Shown here: positions 9,716-20,775 of the stretch, piece by piece
How positions within the stretch are numbered: the stretch's first letter is position 1
How the letters are laid out: every line of letters begins with the position of its first letter
NCBI RefSeq assembly: GCF_000173355.1
Contig: NZ_ABXA01000003.1
Location: 44,389 to 108,388, forward strand
DNA: 64,000 nucleotides
Source of the DNA: Anaerococcus hydrogenalis DSM 7454
GTDB lineage: Bacteria > Bacillota > Clostridia > Tissierellales > Peptoniphilaceae
Direction: 5' to 3'
Made by a program: the position numbers and the translations under genes
Notes under the pieces: generated by a model
Databases searched by the model: none
What the model saw: the letters and a program-made list of their open reading frames with translations, nothing else
What the model was told of the DNA's origin: nothing

Positions 9716-11728
9716 CTATTTACTTCATATACTCCCTGTGACTTATCATCTATAAGTATATTTACCTTTGTTCCTACTACAGATTTAAAATCTAAATTTA
9801 AATTTCCATTAGAGTCGAGTTCATCTTTTGTATGGTTTTGATTGTATAAGAGATCTGAATTTTTATTATTATCTCCAAGCTTATAAACTTTTACATTAAA
9901 TGAGTCCTTATCAGTAGGAACTGAAATAGTAAATTTAACATTCACTTGTTGTGATTTATTTCCATCATCTGTATCCTCATCACTAGAATCATTAGGATTT
10001 TTTCCTCTTGATACAACAAAATCTATACTAGAGTGTTCTGCTACTTGAGTTTTAGCTGCTATTGATTGGCTAATTACAACTCCTTTTTCATATTTATCAG
10101 AGTATTTATATGTTATGTTACCTACAGTAAGACCATTTTCATTTGCTAGACTTATTGCATCTTCTTCGTAATTTCCTATGAAATTTGGAACTTTTACATT
10201 TTTCACATCATCTTCTTCTTTACCCAAACTTACTGTAACATCTATTTCACTTCCAGCTTGGACCTTCTCATTTTTTCTAGGATCTTGGTCTATAATTTTA
10301 TCTTTTTTTACGCTTTCACTAAAATCTGTACTGGTTTTTCCAAGTTCTAAATCCAATTCTTTTAATTTTTCCTCAGCTTGTTCTAAAGTTAGACCTGAAA
10401 GATCTGGAACTTTTACTTCTCTTCCTTGACTTACAACTAAGTTTACTGTTGAATTTTTCCTAACTTTAGTCTTTGGTGTTGGATCTTGTTCCATTACTTT
10501 TCCAGCCTCATAGTTATTGCTTTGAGCATAACGAGAAATATTAGCTTTAAGATTTTTTTCTTCTAGAATCTTTACTGCCTCTTCTTCACTTAAATTTAAA
10601 ACTGTTGGAACTTGAACCATATTTGAGTTACTTGATTTTACATAGTAAAATCCTCCAGCAAGAACAGCTATTAAAAGTAAAATAAAAGGCCACAATTTTC
10701 TTTTTTTCTTTTTTTCTTAGGATTTTTTTCATCCTTATCTGTAGGTGTTACATAAACAGCTTCATTTTCTATTTCTTCTTTTTTTCCTTCTTCTTTATCT
10801 TTTTTCTTTTTATTTTCAACGACAGGAATAAAAGTTGTTTCTGTAATTTCTTTTGGCTTTTCTATCTTTGCAGTATCTTCTTTTTTTATGACTCCTATAT
10901 CATAAGAGTTATCTTCCAAAGCTCTTATCAATTCATTTGCATTTTTAAATCTTTTTTTGAGGATCTTTTTCAAGAAGCTTCATTATTATATCGTTTAATC
11001 TTGGTGATAAATTCTCATTTAATTTTATTGGACTTTCTGGTTCATCTTGAATATGCATCACAGCAATTCCAACAGAGTTATCAGCATCAAATGGAACTTT
11101 GCCTGTAGCCATTTCATACATTACAACTCCAAGAGAATATAAATCTGATTTTTCGTCAACAAATTTACCCTTGGCCTGCTCTGGTGAAATATAATGAACA
11201 GTTCCTAAAATCGATGAAGTATAAGTTATAGTTGCATTTGTTGAGACTCTTGCTATTCCAAAATCCGTTACTTTTAATAAACCATACTTATCCATCAAAA
11301 TATTTTGTGGTTTAATATCTCTATGGATAATATTTGATGAATGCGCTTGGTTTAAAGCTTGAGCAATTTGTATTGAATAATCAACTATATCATGATTCGA
11401 TATAATTTTTTCCCTATCAATAAGGTCTTTTAAGGTTTCTCCATCCACATATTCCATAACTATATAGTGGATTTTTTTTGCCTTCTATCATATCCTCACC
11501 AATATCATAAACACTTACTATATTTACATGTGTAAGTCTTGCAGCAGATAAGGCTTCATTTGAAAACTTTTTTACAAATTCATCATCTTCTGCATATTGG
11601 TCCTTTAAAATTTTAATTGCTACATCTCTTTGTAAGAGTCTGTCCGTCGCCTTATAAACTTTGGCCATCCCTCCTACACCAATTAGATCTTGCAATTGAT
11701 ATCTATTACCTAAAATAATATTGTCCAT
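9712..11728 (-). CDS. pknB: PASTA-domain Ser/Thr protein kinase (three frameshifts)
   Basis: Membrane receptor kinase of the PknB/PrkC/Stk1 type, which senses muropeptides or lipid II and phosphorylates division and wall proteins. The cytosolic kinase domain shows the glycine loop GVGGMAKVYKAT, catalytic IIHRDIKPQNIL, TDFGIARVS and an APE-equivalent HYISPEQAKG. A Lys-rich juxtamembrane segment, one transmembrane helix (WPFILLLIAVLAGGFYYV, near residue 345) and three PASTA repeats (about 370-578) follow, then an extra extracellular tail of about 90 residues. Three homopolymer errors interrupt it: T run 11472-11479 (+1), T run 10952-10958 (+1), and one of the T runs near 10701-10716 (-1). Correcting all three gives exactly 672 codons. 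It is coupled to the phosphatase gene upstream. Confidence 0.93.
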
Positions 11729-11735
11729 ATTTACC

Positions 11736-12464
11736 TCAAATCAAAATTGTAGTTACAGTGATATTATCATGTCCACCATTTCTTATAGCTAAATCAACTA
11801 GGCTAGATGATATTTTATCTGCTGTTGAATTATTAGCAATGATTGACTCAATTTCTACATCACTGACTTCATTTGTCAACCCATCTGTCACCATTAGTAA
11901 TATATCACTATCTTTCATATCAAGTGACCTTGACTCTGGTTTAATTTTACTAGCTACTCCAACCGCTCTTGTTATAGTAGATTTGTTAGCAAAATTTTGG
12001 GCTTCATCCTCTGTTATTGATCCTGAATCAATTAAATCATTAACCAAGGAATGATCTCTGGTTATTCTTTGTAACTTATTATCAGAATAAATATAAGCCC
12101 TTGAATCACCAATATGACTTATGTGGTAAGATTTTTTTTCATAATCTATACAAACACAAACAGCTGTTGTACCCATATTTGAATATTGCTCATAAGATTT
12201 TGATAGTGAATAAATTTTATTATTTGCATCCCTTAAGGCTTCTTCTTGTAAATCGATAATTGATGGAAAATCCTCAATATTTGCATCTTTAATAAAATCT
12301 ATGTAATATTTAGCAGCAAGTTTTGAAGCAATCTCACCACCATTGTATCCACCCATACCATCAGCAACTATAAAAAAGCAATACTTATCTAATTCTAAAT
12401 TACCATAATAATCCTGGTTTTCGCTTCTTACCTTGCCGATATTTGAAATAGTACTAAATTTCAT
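11736..12464 (-). CDS. stp: PP2C-type Ser/Thr protein phosphatase
   Basis: Metal-dependent PPM-family phosphatase of 242 residues that reverses PknB phosphorylation (Stp/PrpC family). The metal-binding motifs are RSENQDYYG, VADGMGGYNGGEIAS, SHIGDSRAYIY, VTDGLTNEV and GGHDNITV. It sits between rlmN (2-base gap) and pknB (7-base gap), the standard Firmicutes arrangement, so kinase and phosphatase are cotranscribed. Confidence 0.95.
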   Translation of the reverse strand: MKFSTISNIGKVRSENQDYYGNLELDKYCFFIVADGMGGYNGGEIASKLAAKYYIDFIKDANIEDFPSIIDLQEEALRDANNKIYSLSKSYEQYSNMGTTAVCVCIDYEKKSYHISHIGDSRAYIYSDNKLQRITRDHSLVNDLIDSGSITEDEAQNFANKSTITRAVGVASKIKPESRSLDMKDSDILLMVTDGLTNEVSDVEIESIIANNSTADKISSSLVDLAIRNGGHDNITVTTILI

Positions 12465-12466
12465 TT

Positions 12467-13498
12467 TTACCTCGCATAGTTATTTCTCAACTGACCACAT
12501 GATGCATCAATATCAGAACCCATCGATCTTCTAATAGTAGCATTTAGGCCTTTTTTTGTAAGTTTTTGTTGAAATTGATCCATTACATTATTTTTAGTCT
12601 TTGAATATTTAAACTCTTCTATTGGATTTAAGGGGATCAAATTTATATGAATATTTTTTCCCTTAAAAAGTTTTTCTAACTGATCAATGTCTTCTCTTAA
12701 ATTATTTACCCCATCAATTACAACATATTCATATGAGACTCTTCTTTTGGTTTTTTCAAGATAATAGTCACAAGCTTTTATAATATCTTTTATTTTATAT
12801 TTATTTCCACTTGGCATATAAGCCATTCTTTTTTCATCAAAAGCATAGTGTAGGGAAACTGCCAGATTAATATCATAACCTAAATTTGCTAAATCATATA
12901 TTTTATCAACTAGACCAACAGTAGATACAGTTATAGAACGATGGGATAAATTTCTCCCCTTTTGATCTGTTATAATTTTAATAAATTTTTCAATATTTGA
13001 AAAATTATCTAAAGGTTCTCCTATTCCCATAACTACAATATTGCTTATATCAGAATTTTCTCTTTCCAAAAGATAAATTTCTTCAATTATCTCAGATGCT
13101 GAAAGAGATCTTTCAAGGCCATTTTTTGTAGATGCACAAAATTTGCACCCCATCCTACAACCTACTTGTGATGAAATACAAATAGTATTTCTATTATTAT
13201 ATTCCATAAAAACAGCTTCTATTATATTTTTATCATCAAGTTCAAATAAATATTTTTTAGTTTTATCAAGATTGGATTTAAATTCTTTTACTACCTTTAT
13301 TTTTGGAAAATAGAAATACTTATCTAAATCTTCACGCATCTTTTTTGATAAATCTGTCATTTTAGAAAAATCATTTATTTTATTTACATGAATTTGCCTG
13401 AAAACTTGTTTTGCCCTAAACTTTTTAAATCCTAAGTCCAAAAATATTTTTTCTAACTCTTCTATTGTCTTATCATTTATAGTTTGTTTCATAATCAT
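12467..13498 (-). CDS. rlmN: 23S rRNA/tRNA adenine C2-methyltransferase RlmN
   Basis: Radical SAM enzyme that methylates A2503 of 23S rRNA and A37 of some tRNAs; 343 residues. The radical SAM cluster motif is CRMGCKFCAS (CX3CX2C). VVMGIGEPLDN supplies the SAM-binding Gly-Glu motif, and the catalytic C-terminal Cys occurs in DIDASCGQLR. The first ATG overlaps the rsmB stop and a second ATG two codons later is equally possible. It is a tight member of the def-fmt-rsmB-rlmN-stp-pknB operon. Confidence 0.96.
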   Translation of the reverse strand: MIMKQTINDKTIEELEKIFLDLGFKKFRAKQVFRQIHVNKINDFSKMTDLSKKMREDLDKYFYFPKIKVVKEFKSNLDKTKKYLFELDDKNIIEAVFMEYNNRNTICISSQVGCRMGCKFCASTKNGLERSLSASEIIEEIYLLERENSDISNIVVMGIGEPLDNFSNIEKFIKIITDQKGRNLSHRSITVSTVGLVDKIYDLANLGYDINLAVSLHYAFDEKRMAYMPSGNKYKIKDIIKACDYYLEKTKRRVSYEYVVIDGVNNLREDIDQLEKLFKGKNIHINLIPLNPIEEFKYSKTKNNVMDQFQQKLTKKGLNATIRRSMGSDIDASCGQLRNNYAR

Positions 13499-14775
13499 AT
13501 CTTTTCAAATTTTGTAAGGAAAAATCCATCGGTTTCATCTTCAAAAGTATTATATTCCAAATACTCCTCACCATTAATTTTTATATTCTTAAGACTTTTT
13601 TTCTTGCTTAAATAGGTAAAATTATCTTTATTTTCAATATTTCCAATAGTACAAGTTGAAAACACCATAATGCCACCCTTCTTAAGGTATAAAAAAGCTC
13701 TGTCTAAAATATTTTTTTGAAGTTTTGAAAGATTTATAACATCTTCCATAGTCCTATTATATCTTATCTCTGGTTTTCTATCCATAACACCAAGACCTGA
13801 ACAAGGTAAATCACATAAAATATAATCAAATTTTTCTTTATACTCATCTTTTACTATACTAGCATCAAAATTTGTAATTTCTATATTTTTAAGGCCAAGT
13901 CTTTTTATATTCTCATTTATTTTTGAAAGTTTATTAAATGATATATCATTGGCTACAATTCGAGATGAATTTTCGCAAAGCTCTGCTAAAAAAGAAGTTT
14001 TAGTTCCTGGAGCCGCACACAAGTCAAGTATTTGAGAATTTTTTTCAGGACTTAAGACTTCACAAACCTTAATTGATGCCTCTGATTGGATAGTAAATAG
14101 TCCTTTTTTAAATTCTTCTGTATCTGCCAAAGAGCTTGGGTTTTTAACTATCAAACTTCTAGAAGAAATTTTAGATTCTGCAAGTTGATATCCCTTATCT
14201 TCTAGAAGATTTTTTAATTTATTTTTATAAATCTTATTTTCATTCACCCTAATTGACAATTTTCTTTTCTTATTTAAGGAATTTAAAAATTTTTCTGTGT
14301 AGTCATATCCATAAGATTCATTCAAATACTTAATAATCCATAAAGGAATAGAATATTTTATAGATTGAAATTGGTCTTTATTTTTTGCCTTTATTTTTGA
14401 TAGGTTTTCTTCATCTCTAATATATGACCTTAAAACAGCATTTACAAAAGACTTAGATTTATAAGAAACTTTTTTTGTTAAATTTACAAGTTCATTTACT
14501 ATGGCATAATTTTTTCTATCTAAAAAATGAATATTATATATTCCAATCTCTAAAATTAGCAAAACTTTTTTATCTAATTTTTTTATTTTTATTTTAGATA
14601 ATTTTCCAATAATATATTCAAGATACAGCTTATTTTCCAAAACTCCATATATATTTTTGGTAATATAAGATATATCGCTGACTTCTCTTGCTATATCATT
14701 TATAATATCTGTAGATTTTTCGTTTTTATAGCATATCCTATAAAGTCCATCTAATATTAATTTGAAATCTTCCAT
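13495..14775 (-). CDS. rsmB: 16S rRNA (cytosine-967-C5)-methyltransferase
   Basis: NusB-like N-terminal RNA-binding domain (about 1-130) fused to a SAM-dependent m5C methyltransferase. Motifs: SAM-binding ILDLCAAPGTKTSFLAE, FDYILCDLPCSGLGVM with motif IV Cys, and the catalytic STCTIGNIENKDN of motif VI. The 426-residue length matches RsmB/Sun. It is separated from fmt by one base and overlaps rlmN by four, within a translation-maturation operon. Confidence 0.95.
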   Translation of the reverse strand: MEDFKLILDGLYRICYKNEKSTDIINDIAREVSDISYITKNIYGVLENKLYLEYIIGKLSKIKIKKLDKKVLLILEIGIYNIHFLDRKNYAIVNELVNLTKKVSYKSKSFVNAVLRSYIRDEENLSKIKAKNKDQFQSIKYSIPLWIIKYLNESYGYDYTEKFLNSLNKKRKLSIRVNENKIYKNKLKNLLEDKGYQLAESKISSRSLIVKNPSSLADTEEFKKGLFTIQSEASIKVCEVLSPEKNSQILDLCAAPGTKTSFLAELCENSSRIVANDISFNKLSKINENIKRLGLKNIEITNFDASIVKDEYKEKFDYILCDLPCSGLGVMDRKPEIRYNRTMEDVINLSKLQKNILDRAFLYLKKGGIMVFSTCTIGNIENKDNFTYLSKKKSLKNIKINGEEYLEYNTFEDETDGFFLTKFEKI

Positions 14776-14776
14776 A

Positions 14777-15736
14777 TTATTCTAAATAAATTCCTTCTTC
14801 AAAATCATTTCCTAATAAAAATGACTTCGTATCCATGGCTTTTTTCCCAGGAAATTGAATTTTTTCTATTTTTATCCCACCATTTTTGCAGCCTATAATA
14901 ATCTTATCTTCCTTATTTGCCTTATATACAAAAGATATTTTTGGATTTTCTATTTGAACAGGACTTGCCTTTAAAATTTTTACGTTTTCTCCCTTATAAG
15001 TAAAATAAGCCTTAGGAAATTCTACAAAAGCCCTTATTTTATTGATTATATCTTCTTTATCATTAGAAAAATCGATTTTTCCCATATCTTTTGATATTTT
15101 TTTGGTAAATGTAGCATTTTCATCATCTTGTTTTATACTTTTTTCAATTAAATCATTGTAATTTAATAAGGAATATAAAATTGCCTGGCTTCCAATTTTA
15201 GATAATTTTTCACTCAATGATGTAAAATCATCTTCATCTTGTATTTCCAATTCTTTTTGATATAAAATATCTCCAGAATCCATTCCTTTTTCTATAAGCA
15301 TGGCTGATGCATGAGTTGTTTTATCACCATTTAATAAGGTAAATTGGACAGGACTTGGTCCCCTATATTTTGGTAAGGATGAAGGATGTAGGTTTATAAT
15401 TTTATTTTTAAATTCTTTTAATAGATTTTCTTTTATTAGTTGACCGAAGGCAACCACCACAATAAAATCTATCTCTTTTTCTCTTAAAATATTGATAAAT
15501 TCATCTGTATTGACACTATCTGGTGTAAGTACTTCCAAATTATTATCCAAAGCATATTGTTTGATTACAGTTGGTTTGAATTTATTTCTATTTCTTTTTT
15601 TATCTTTTCCACTTACTACTAAACTTACATTTATATTTTCATTTTTATTAAGAATATCCAAAGTTTCTAGCGAAAACTTTGGACTTCCCATAAAACATAT
15701 ATTTATTTTTTTAGTCAAATTTAACTTCCTCTTCAT
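14777..15736 (-). CDS. fmt: methionyl-tRNA formyltransferase
   Basis: Transfers a formyl group from 10-formyl-THF to initiator Met-tRNA. The N-terminal Rossmann domain has ICFMGSPKFSLETLDIL. The catalytic region is INLHPSSLPKYRGPSPVQ followed by GMDSGDIL. The C-terminal OB-like tRNA-binding domain begins near residue 205. Length is 319 residues. The start overlaps the end of def by 26 bases, and the def-fmt pair is a functional couple for N-terminal formyl-Met handling. Confidence 0.95.
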   Translation of the reverse strand: MKRKLNLTKKINICFMGSPKFSLETLDILNKNENINVSLVVSGKDKKRNRNKFKPTVIKQYALDNNLEVLTPDSVNTDEFINILREKEIDFIVVVAFGQLIKENLLKEFKNKIINLHPSSLPKYRGPSPVQFTLLNGDKTTHASAMLIEKGMDSGDILYQKELEIQDEDDFTSLSEKLSKIGSQAILYSLLNYNDLIEKSIKQDDENATFTKKISKDMGKIDFSNDKEDIINKIRAFVEFPKAYFTYKGENVKILKASPVQIENPKISFVYKANKEDKIIIGCKNGGIKIEKIQFPGKKAMDTKSFLLGNDFEEGIYLE

Positions 15737-16172
15737 AATTATCTATAAATAAAACTCCATTTAGGTGATCAATTTCATGGCAAAGAGCAACAGCCTTTAA
15801 TCCTTCAGCTTCAATTTTTTTCTCTTCTCCATTTTCATCTAAATATTTTACTATTACATGGGCAGGTCTTTTTACATTTGCATTAAAGTTTGGAACTGAA
15901 AGACATCCTTCAACTCCAACTTGCTCTCCATCTTTTTCAATAATTTCTGGATTTACAAGTTTTATTAGCCCATCTTCATCTCTAATATCTACAACTATGA
16001 CTCTTTTTAAAAGGCCTACTTGGGGAGCTGCAAGTCCCACTCCGTCAGCCTTATACATAGTCTCAGCCATATCATCTAACAAAATTTTAATTCTATCATT
16101 AACTTCTTTAACTTCTTTTGAAGTTTTTCTTAAAATTGGATCTCCTACTTGTCTTATATTTCTAATTGCCAT
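15711..16172 (-). CDS. def: peptide deformylase
   Basis: Metalloprotease that removes the N-formyl group from nascent proteins. All three motifs are present: GVGLAAPQVG, EGCLSVP and HEIDHLNG, carrying the metal-binding Cys and two His residues. The start is placed at ATG 16172 (MAIRNIRQVGDPILRK), preceded by GGAGAAG. An upstream in-frame ATG would add ten residues antisense to no known homologue and overlap smc. Length is 153 residues, a normal type 1 enzyme. Confidence 0.96.
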   Translation of the reverse strand: MAIRNIRQVGDPILRKTSKEVKEVNDRIKILLDDMAETMYKADGVGLAAPQVGLLKRVIVVDIRDEDGLIKLVNPEIIEKDGEQVGVEGCLSVPNFNANVKRPAHVIVKYLDENGEEKKIEAEGLKAVALCHEIDHLNGVLFIDNYEEEVKFD

Positions 16173-16182
16173 ATCTTCTCCT

Positions 16183-19100
16183 TTAATTATTTTGTTCAAA
16201 ATCTATTGAGTAAATTTTTGATATCCCACCATCTCCAATTGTTACTCCATGTATTTTTTCTGCAAGTTGCATGGTTGTTTGCCTGTGAGTTATCATTATA
16301 AATTGAGTATTATTTGATAAGGATTTTAGATAGTCTATATATCTTTTTATATTTGATTCATCCATAGCTGCGTCAATTTCATCTAATAATGAAAATGGTG
16401 CAGGATTTGTTTCAAATATTGCAAATAAAAGTGCTACTGCTGTAAGTGATTTCTCTCCACCAGATAAAAGTGAAATATTCTTAGTACTTTTTCCTGGAGG
16501 ACAAGCAGAAATATCAATTCCAGCATCTAATAATTCATTAGAATCTAAACTTAATTTTGCATTTCCACCCATAAATAATTCTTTAAATATTCTTTGAAAC
16601 TTTCTATCTATTATATTGAAATTTTTGATAAATTCATCTTTCATGTCATTTTCTAATTTTTTTATCATTTTTTCAATATCTTTTTTAGCTAATTCTAAGT
16701 CTATTTTTTGTTTGTCTAAAAACTCAAATTCTTCATTGATTTTCTTGAAATTTTCCTTTGAATTTTCATCAAAAAATCCTATCTTTCCAAGTTTTTTTTG
16801 AAGATCAAATAGGTCTTCTTTTTTTACAGAAAGCTCTTTTTCCTCATAATTATTTTCTTTTAACTTATCCAAGGGTTTTGAAATAAATGGTCTGATTTCA
16901 TCTTCTAAATTTTTCAAATCCTTACTAATAGCTTCCAATTTGTAATTAAACTGAACTATTTTCATAGAATATTCATTTAATTCATTTTCTATATTTTTTG
17001 ATAAGGATAATAGTTCATGGTTAGCCTTTTTCTTATCATTGATTTCTTTATTTAGATCAAGCTTTGTTTGTTCAAATTTATCTAGATTATTTTTAGATTT
17101 TTCAATTTTTTCCTTACTCAAAGAAATTTCATTTTCTAAATTCTCCAAAGTTTTATCTAAGCTTATTTTTAATTTTTGATTAAATTTAATATTTTCTTCT
17201 AAATTTATTAGGCTATTTTGATCTTCACCAATCCTATTTTCTAAAATATTTAAGTCCCTAGTATATATTTCAAGACTATTTTTATTTTTAAATATTTGGT
17301 TAGATAAATCATTTATTAAGTTATTTTTTTCATCAGCTTGATTTTCTAAGTTTTTAATTTTTTTACTAATATCTTCTAAATCTAATTTTATTTTCTCAAT
17401 ATCTTTAAATTCTTCATCTTCCGAAGACTCTCTTAGAGATTCTTTTAACTCCTTAATTCTTTGAAGTAAAGTTTCCTCTTGATAAGTCTTCCTATCAAGC
17501 TCTAAATTTTTATTGGAATATTTTTCCTTTAAATCAAGTGATACTTGCTCATTTTTAACTAATATTTCTTTATTTTTTTCGATTTCTATTTTTATATTAT
17601 TAAAAGAATCCAATAATTCATTTCTTTCATTTCTAAGATTATTTATTCTAGCTTTAATTTCATTGATTTTTTTATTTCTATTTAAGATATTAATATTTGA
17701 TTTTCTCGATTTATTTACACCTGCAGCCATAGAACCCCATGTATTTATGAGGTCAAGTTGTAAGGAGATTATCCTATAACCCTTTATTTTATTTGAAAGA
17801 CTAATAGCATCATCAATATTTTTTACTACAACAGTATTAGATAAAAAATGATTTATAATATTTTCAAGCCTATCATCATAGCTTACTAGATCATAAGCCA
17901 TAGCTATGACTTCTTTCTCATCAACTCTTGCTTTTTTATTTTGTTTAATTGAATCAAGAGGTAAGAAGGTTATTCTTCCAAGTTTATTCTTATTTACAAA
18001 GTTAATAATTTCTCTAGTATCATTTTTTGACCAAGTTACTATATTTTGAAGGCCCTGTCCAATAAGATTTTCAATTATTTCTTCATAGCCTGACTTTACT
18101 GTAATAAGATTTGCCAGGGTATTTATATAGTATTTTTCAATTTCTGTATTTTTTGTTTTTTCAAAAAATCTGAAACAGAATAAAAATATCCATCATTTCT
18201 TTCAATCATTGATTTTTGAATCTTATATTTAGAAATTTCTTCCTTACATGATAAATTATTTTGATTAATTTCTTTTTCTAATAAATCTTTTTGATTGTTA
18301 TCACTTAAGATTTTTTCTTTTATTTTATTAATGTTTTCATCTGTATCATTAATTTTTTTTGATAAAGTATTTTTTTCTTCTTCAAAAACAGATAAATCTT
18401 TTTTATATCAGTAAGTTCTTTTTCAAAATCACTTATCTTTTCTTTTATTTCTTTATTATTTTTATCTCTTCTCTCTTTTAAAATTAACCTTGTTTTTTGG
18501 TCTATATCATAATCATATATTAATTTATTTAGTTTTTTCTCCGAGTCTTTTAAACTTACAAGGTCATTTTTTATATTTGATAAAGTAGATAAATTTTGCT
18601 TTTTCTTTTTTAAAAAAATCTTCATTTTCGATTTCTAGATTTTTAATAAGGTTTTTAGTTTGATCTAATTTACTTTTTTGATTATCTAAGGAAATTTTAT
18701 ATTTTTTTATTTTTTCATCATAAGATTCGAAATCTTTTTTATTTCTTTCTAAATCTTTTTGATTGTAAGATAATTTTTGCTCATCTAATTGAATTTTATT
18801 AGTAAGCCTATCTATATTTTTTTCCTTATTTAAAATATCCTGGCAAATTTTTTCATAATTTTTTTCAAGATTTCTAATTGAATCTGCTATTGGAAGTAAA
18901 GACTCATTTACCTTATCAAATTCTCTTGTTTTCTCTTCTTGGACTTTTTTTTATATTTTTTATATCTTCAATTAATTCTTTATTTTTTCTTCTAAAGATT
19001 TGGACCTTCTAATATAAAAATAATAAGATTTTTTATCAAGTAAATCTTCAATTTCGTGATACTTGTCAAAATTTTTAGCTTCTATTTCAAGCTTATTTTT

Positions 19101-19715
19101 ATCTTTATTTTTATATTCCCATTCCCTTTGAATTATTTCTAAGTCATCATCGACTTTTGATAATTTTTTTAAGGATTCTTCCCTTCTATATTTATGAGTT
19201 GCAATTCCACTTGCCTCTTCAAAAATATTTCTTCTTTCTTGGTTAGAAGAATTCAATATTTCATCAATTCTTCCTTGACCAATCACAGAATATCCTTCTT
19301 TACCAATTCCAGTATCCAAAAACAATTCTTTTACATCTTTAAGCCTTACTCTTTTTCCATTTAACCTATATTCATTGTCACCATTTCTATAAATTCTTCT
19401 AGAAATTTTCACCAAGTCATAGTCACTTGATAAGGCCCTATCTTTATTATCGAAAGACAAGTTTACTTCTGCCATATTCATAGGTTTTTTTTGGTCAGAG
19501 CCTTGAAATATAACATCATCCATCTTTTTTCCTCTCAAAGATTTTACAGATTGTTCTCCCAAAACCCATTTTATGGCATCAGCTATATTAGATTTTCCAG
19601 ATCCATTCGGTCCTACTACAGCAGTTATTTGGTTATTAAATTTTATTTTCGTTCTTTCAGCAAAGGACTTAAATCCTTTAAGTTCTACACTTTCTAATCT
19701 AATATAAATCACCAC
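16183..19715 (-). CDS. smc: chromosome segregation protein SMC (five frameshifts)
   Basis: Condensin ATPase that organises and segregates the chromosome. The N-terminal head has GPNGSGKSNIADAIKWVLGEQ-type Walker A and GYSVIGQGRIDEIL. Two long coiled coils flank a hinge (around 17900-18150), and the C-terminal head has the signature LSGGEKSLTAVALLFAI and Walker B FSLLDEIDAAMDESN. The gene is split by five homopolymer errors: T run 18983-18988 (-1), T run 18945-18952 (+1), A run 18612-18618 (+1), T run 18399-18404 (-1) and A run 18163-18168 (-1). Translating across each joins continuous coiled coil, and the corrected length is exactly 1178 codons (1177 aa), typical of SMC. The start appears to be a GTG overlapping the upstream radical SAM gene and is uncertain by a few codons. 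Confidence 0.95.
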
Positions 19716-20775
19716 CGTAAGTTTTTTCTACAAATTTTTTTATAAATCCATCAATATCATAAGGGATTTTTTTGTCTTTACATTCAATAAATTCTTCACT
19801 ATCATTTTTAAAATTTATTATTAAACCATATTTTTTGTAAAAATAATCTTTATTTGATTTTTTATTTCCAGAAATTATAGAAATTTCCCTATTTCCTACA
19901 TGAATTATTATATTATCTTTAAAATCAAAGTTTTTGATTAGTTCTTCTAAATAAATTTTGTGTATATTTGATTCTACTAATTGTCTTATTGATGGATGAA
20001 AGGGACCAGACACAACATCTTCTTTGTCATTTATATTTTCTGTTGGTTGAAGTCCTATTCTTATAACTGGAATATTTTTATAAGAATAAATCATATAAAG
20101 CTTACTAGAAATATCAATAGCTTCATCTAAAGTCAAAGGCTTATATAAATTTTCTTTATATAATTTTTCAAGTTTTGTATCTTTAATAACTAAGGTAGGA
20201 TATATTCTCACCATATCGGGATTCATTTTTATAGATTCTAGTCCTGTATTTATTGCTGAATCATAAGAATCCTTGTAAAGACCTGGCATAATTTGATGGC
20301 CTAATTTAAAGCCATATTCTTTTATCAATTTACTTGCCTTAATTGAATCCTCCCTACTATGTCCTCTCTCATTAGCATTCAATATTTCATTATCAAGAGA
20401 TTGAATCCCAAGCTCTATTACATCAACCTCGTATTTTTTTAATATATCAAGAATAGAATTATTTATATAATCAGGCCTTGTAGATAATCTGATTCTATCA
20501 ATAATTCCCTTCTTTTTATAAGCTAAAGCAATTTCAAGATAAGAAATCATGACATCTGTTTCAAGACCTGTAAATGATCCACCAAAAAATGCAATTTCTT
20601 TTGGATTATCATTATTCGGAAAATAGGATAAGTATTGATCAATTTGCTTTATGGTATTTTCTTTATTTATACTATCTTTATAATTTGTAATTTTCACCTG
20701 ATTGCAAAAAGCACAATCATGGGGACAACCCAAAAATGGTATAAAGATTGGTATTATATATTCTTTTTTACTCAT
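19699..20775 (-). CDS. Elp3-like radical SAM protein
   Basis: A 358-residue radical SAM protein with the cluster motif CPHDCAFCNQ, then FFGGSFTGLE and LGIQSLDNEILNANERGHSR, which match the radical SAM half of Elp3/MiaB-like and coproporphyrinogen-oxidase-like proteins. The acetyltransferase domain of true Elp3 is absent. It lies between rnc and smc, where many Clostridia and Tissierellia carry a gene of this type. Its ATG overlaps the corrected rnc stop and its stop overlaps the smc start, so the three are coupled. Substrate unknown; a tRNA-modification role is only an inference from fold. Confidence 0.85.
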   Translation of the reverse strand: MSKKEYIIPIFIPFLGCPHDCAFCNQVKITNYKDSINKENTIKQIDQYLSYFPNNDNPKEIAFFGGSFTGLETDVMISYLEIALAYKKKGIIDRIRLSTRPDYINNSILDILKKYEVDVIELGIQSLDNEILNANERGHSREDSIKASKLIKEYGFKLGHQIMPGLYKDSYDSAINTGLESIKMNPDMVRIYPTLVIKDTKLEKLYKENLYKPLTLDEAIDISSKLYMIYSYKNIPVIRIGLQPTENINDKEDVVSGPFHPSIRQLVESNIHKIYLEELIKNFDFKDNIIIHVGNREISIISGNKKSNKDYFYKKYGLIINFKNDSEEFIECKDKKIPYDIDGFIKKFVEKTYGGDLY

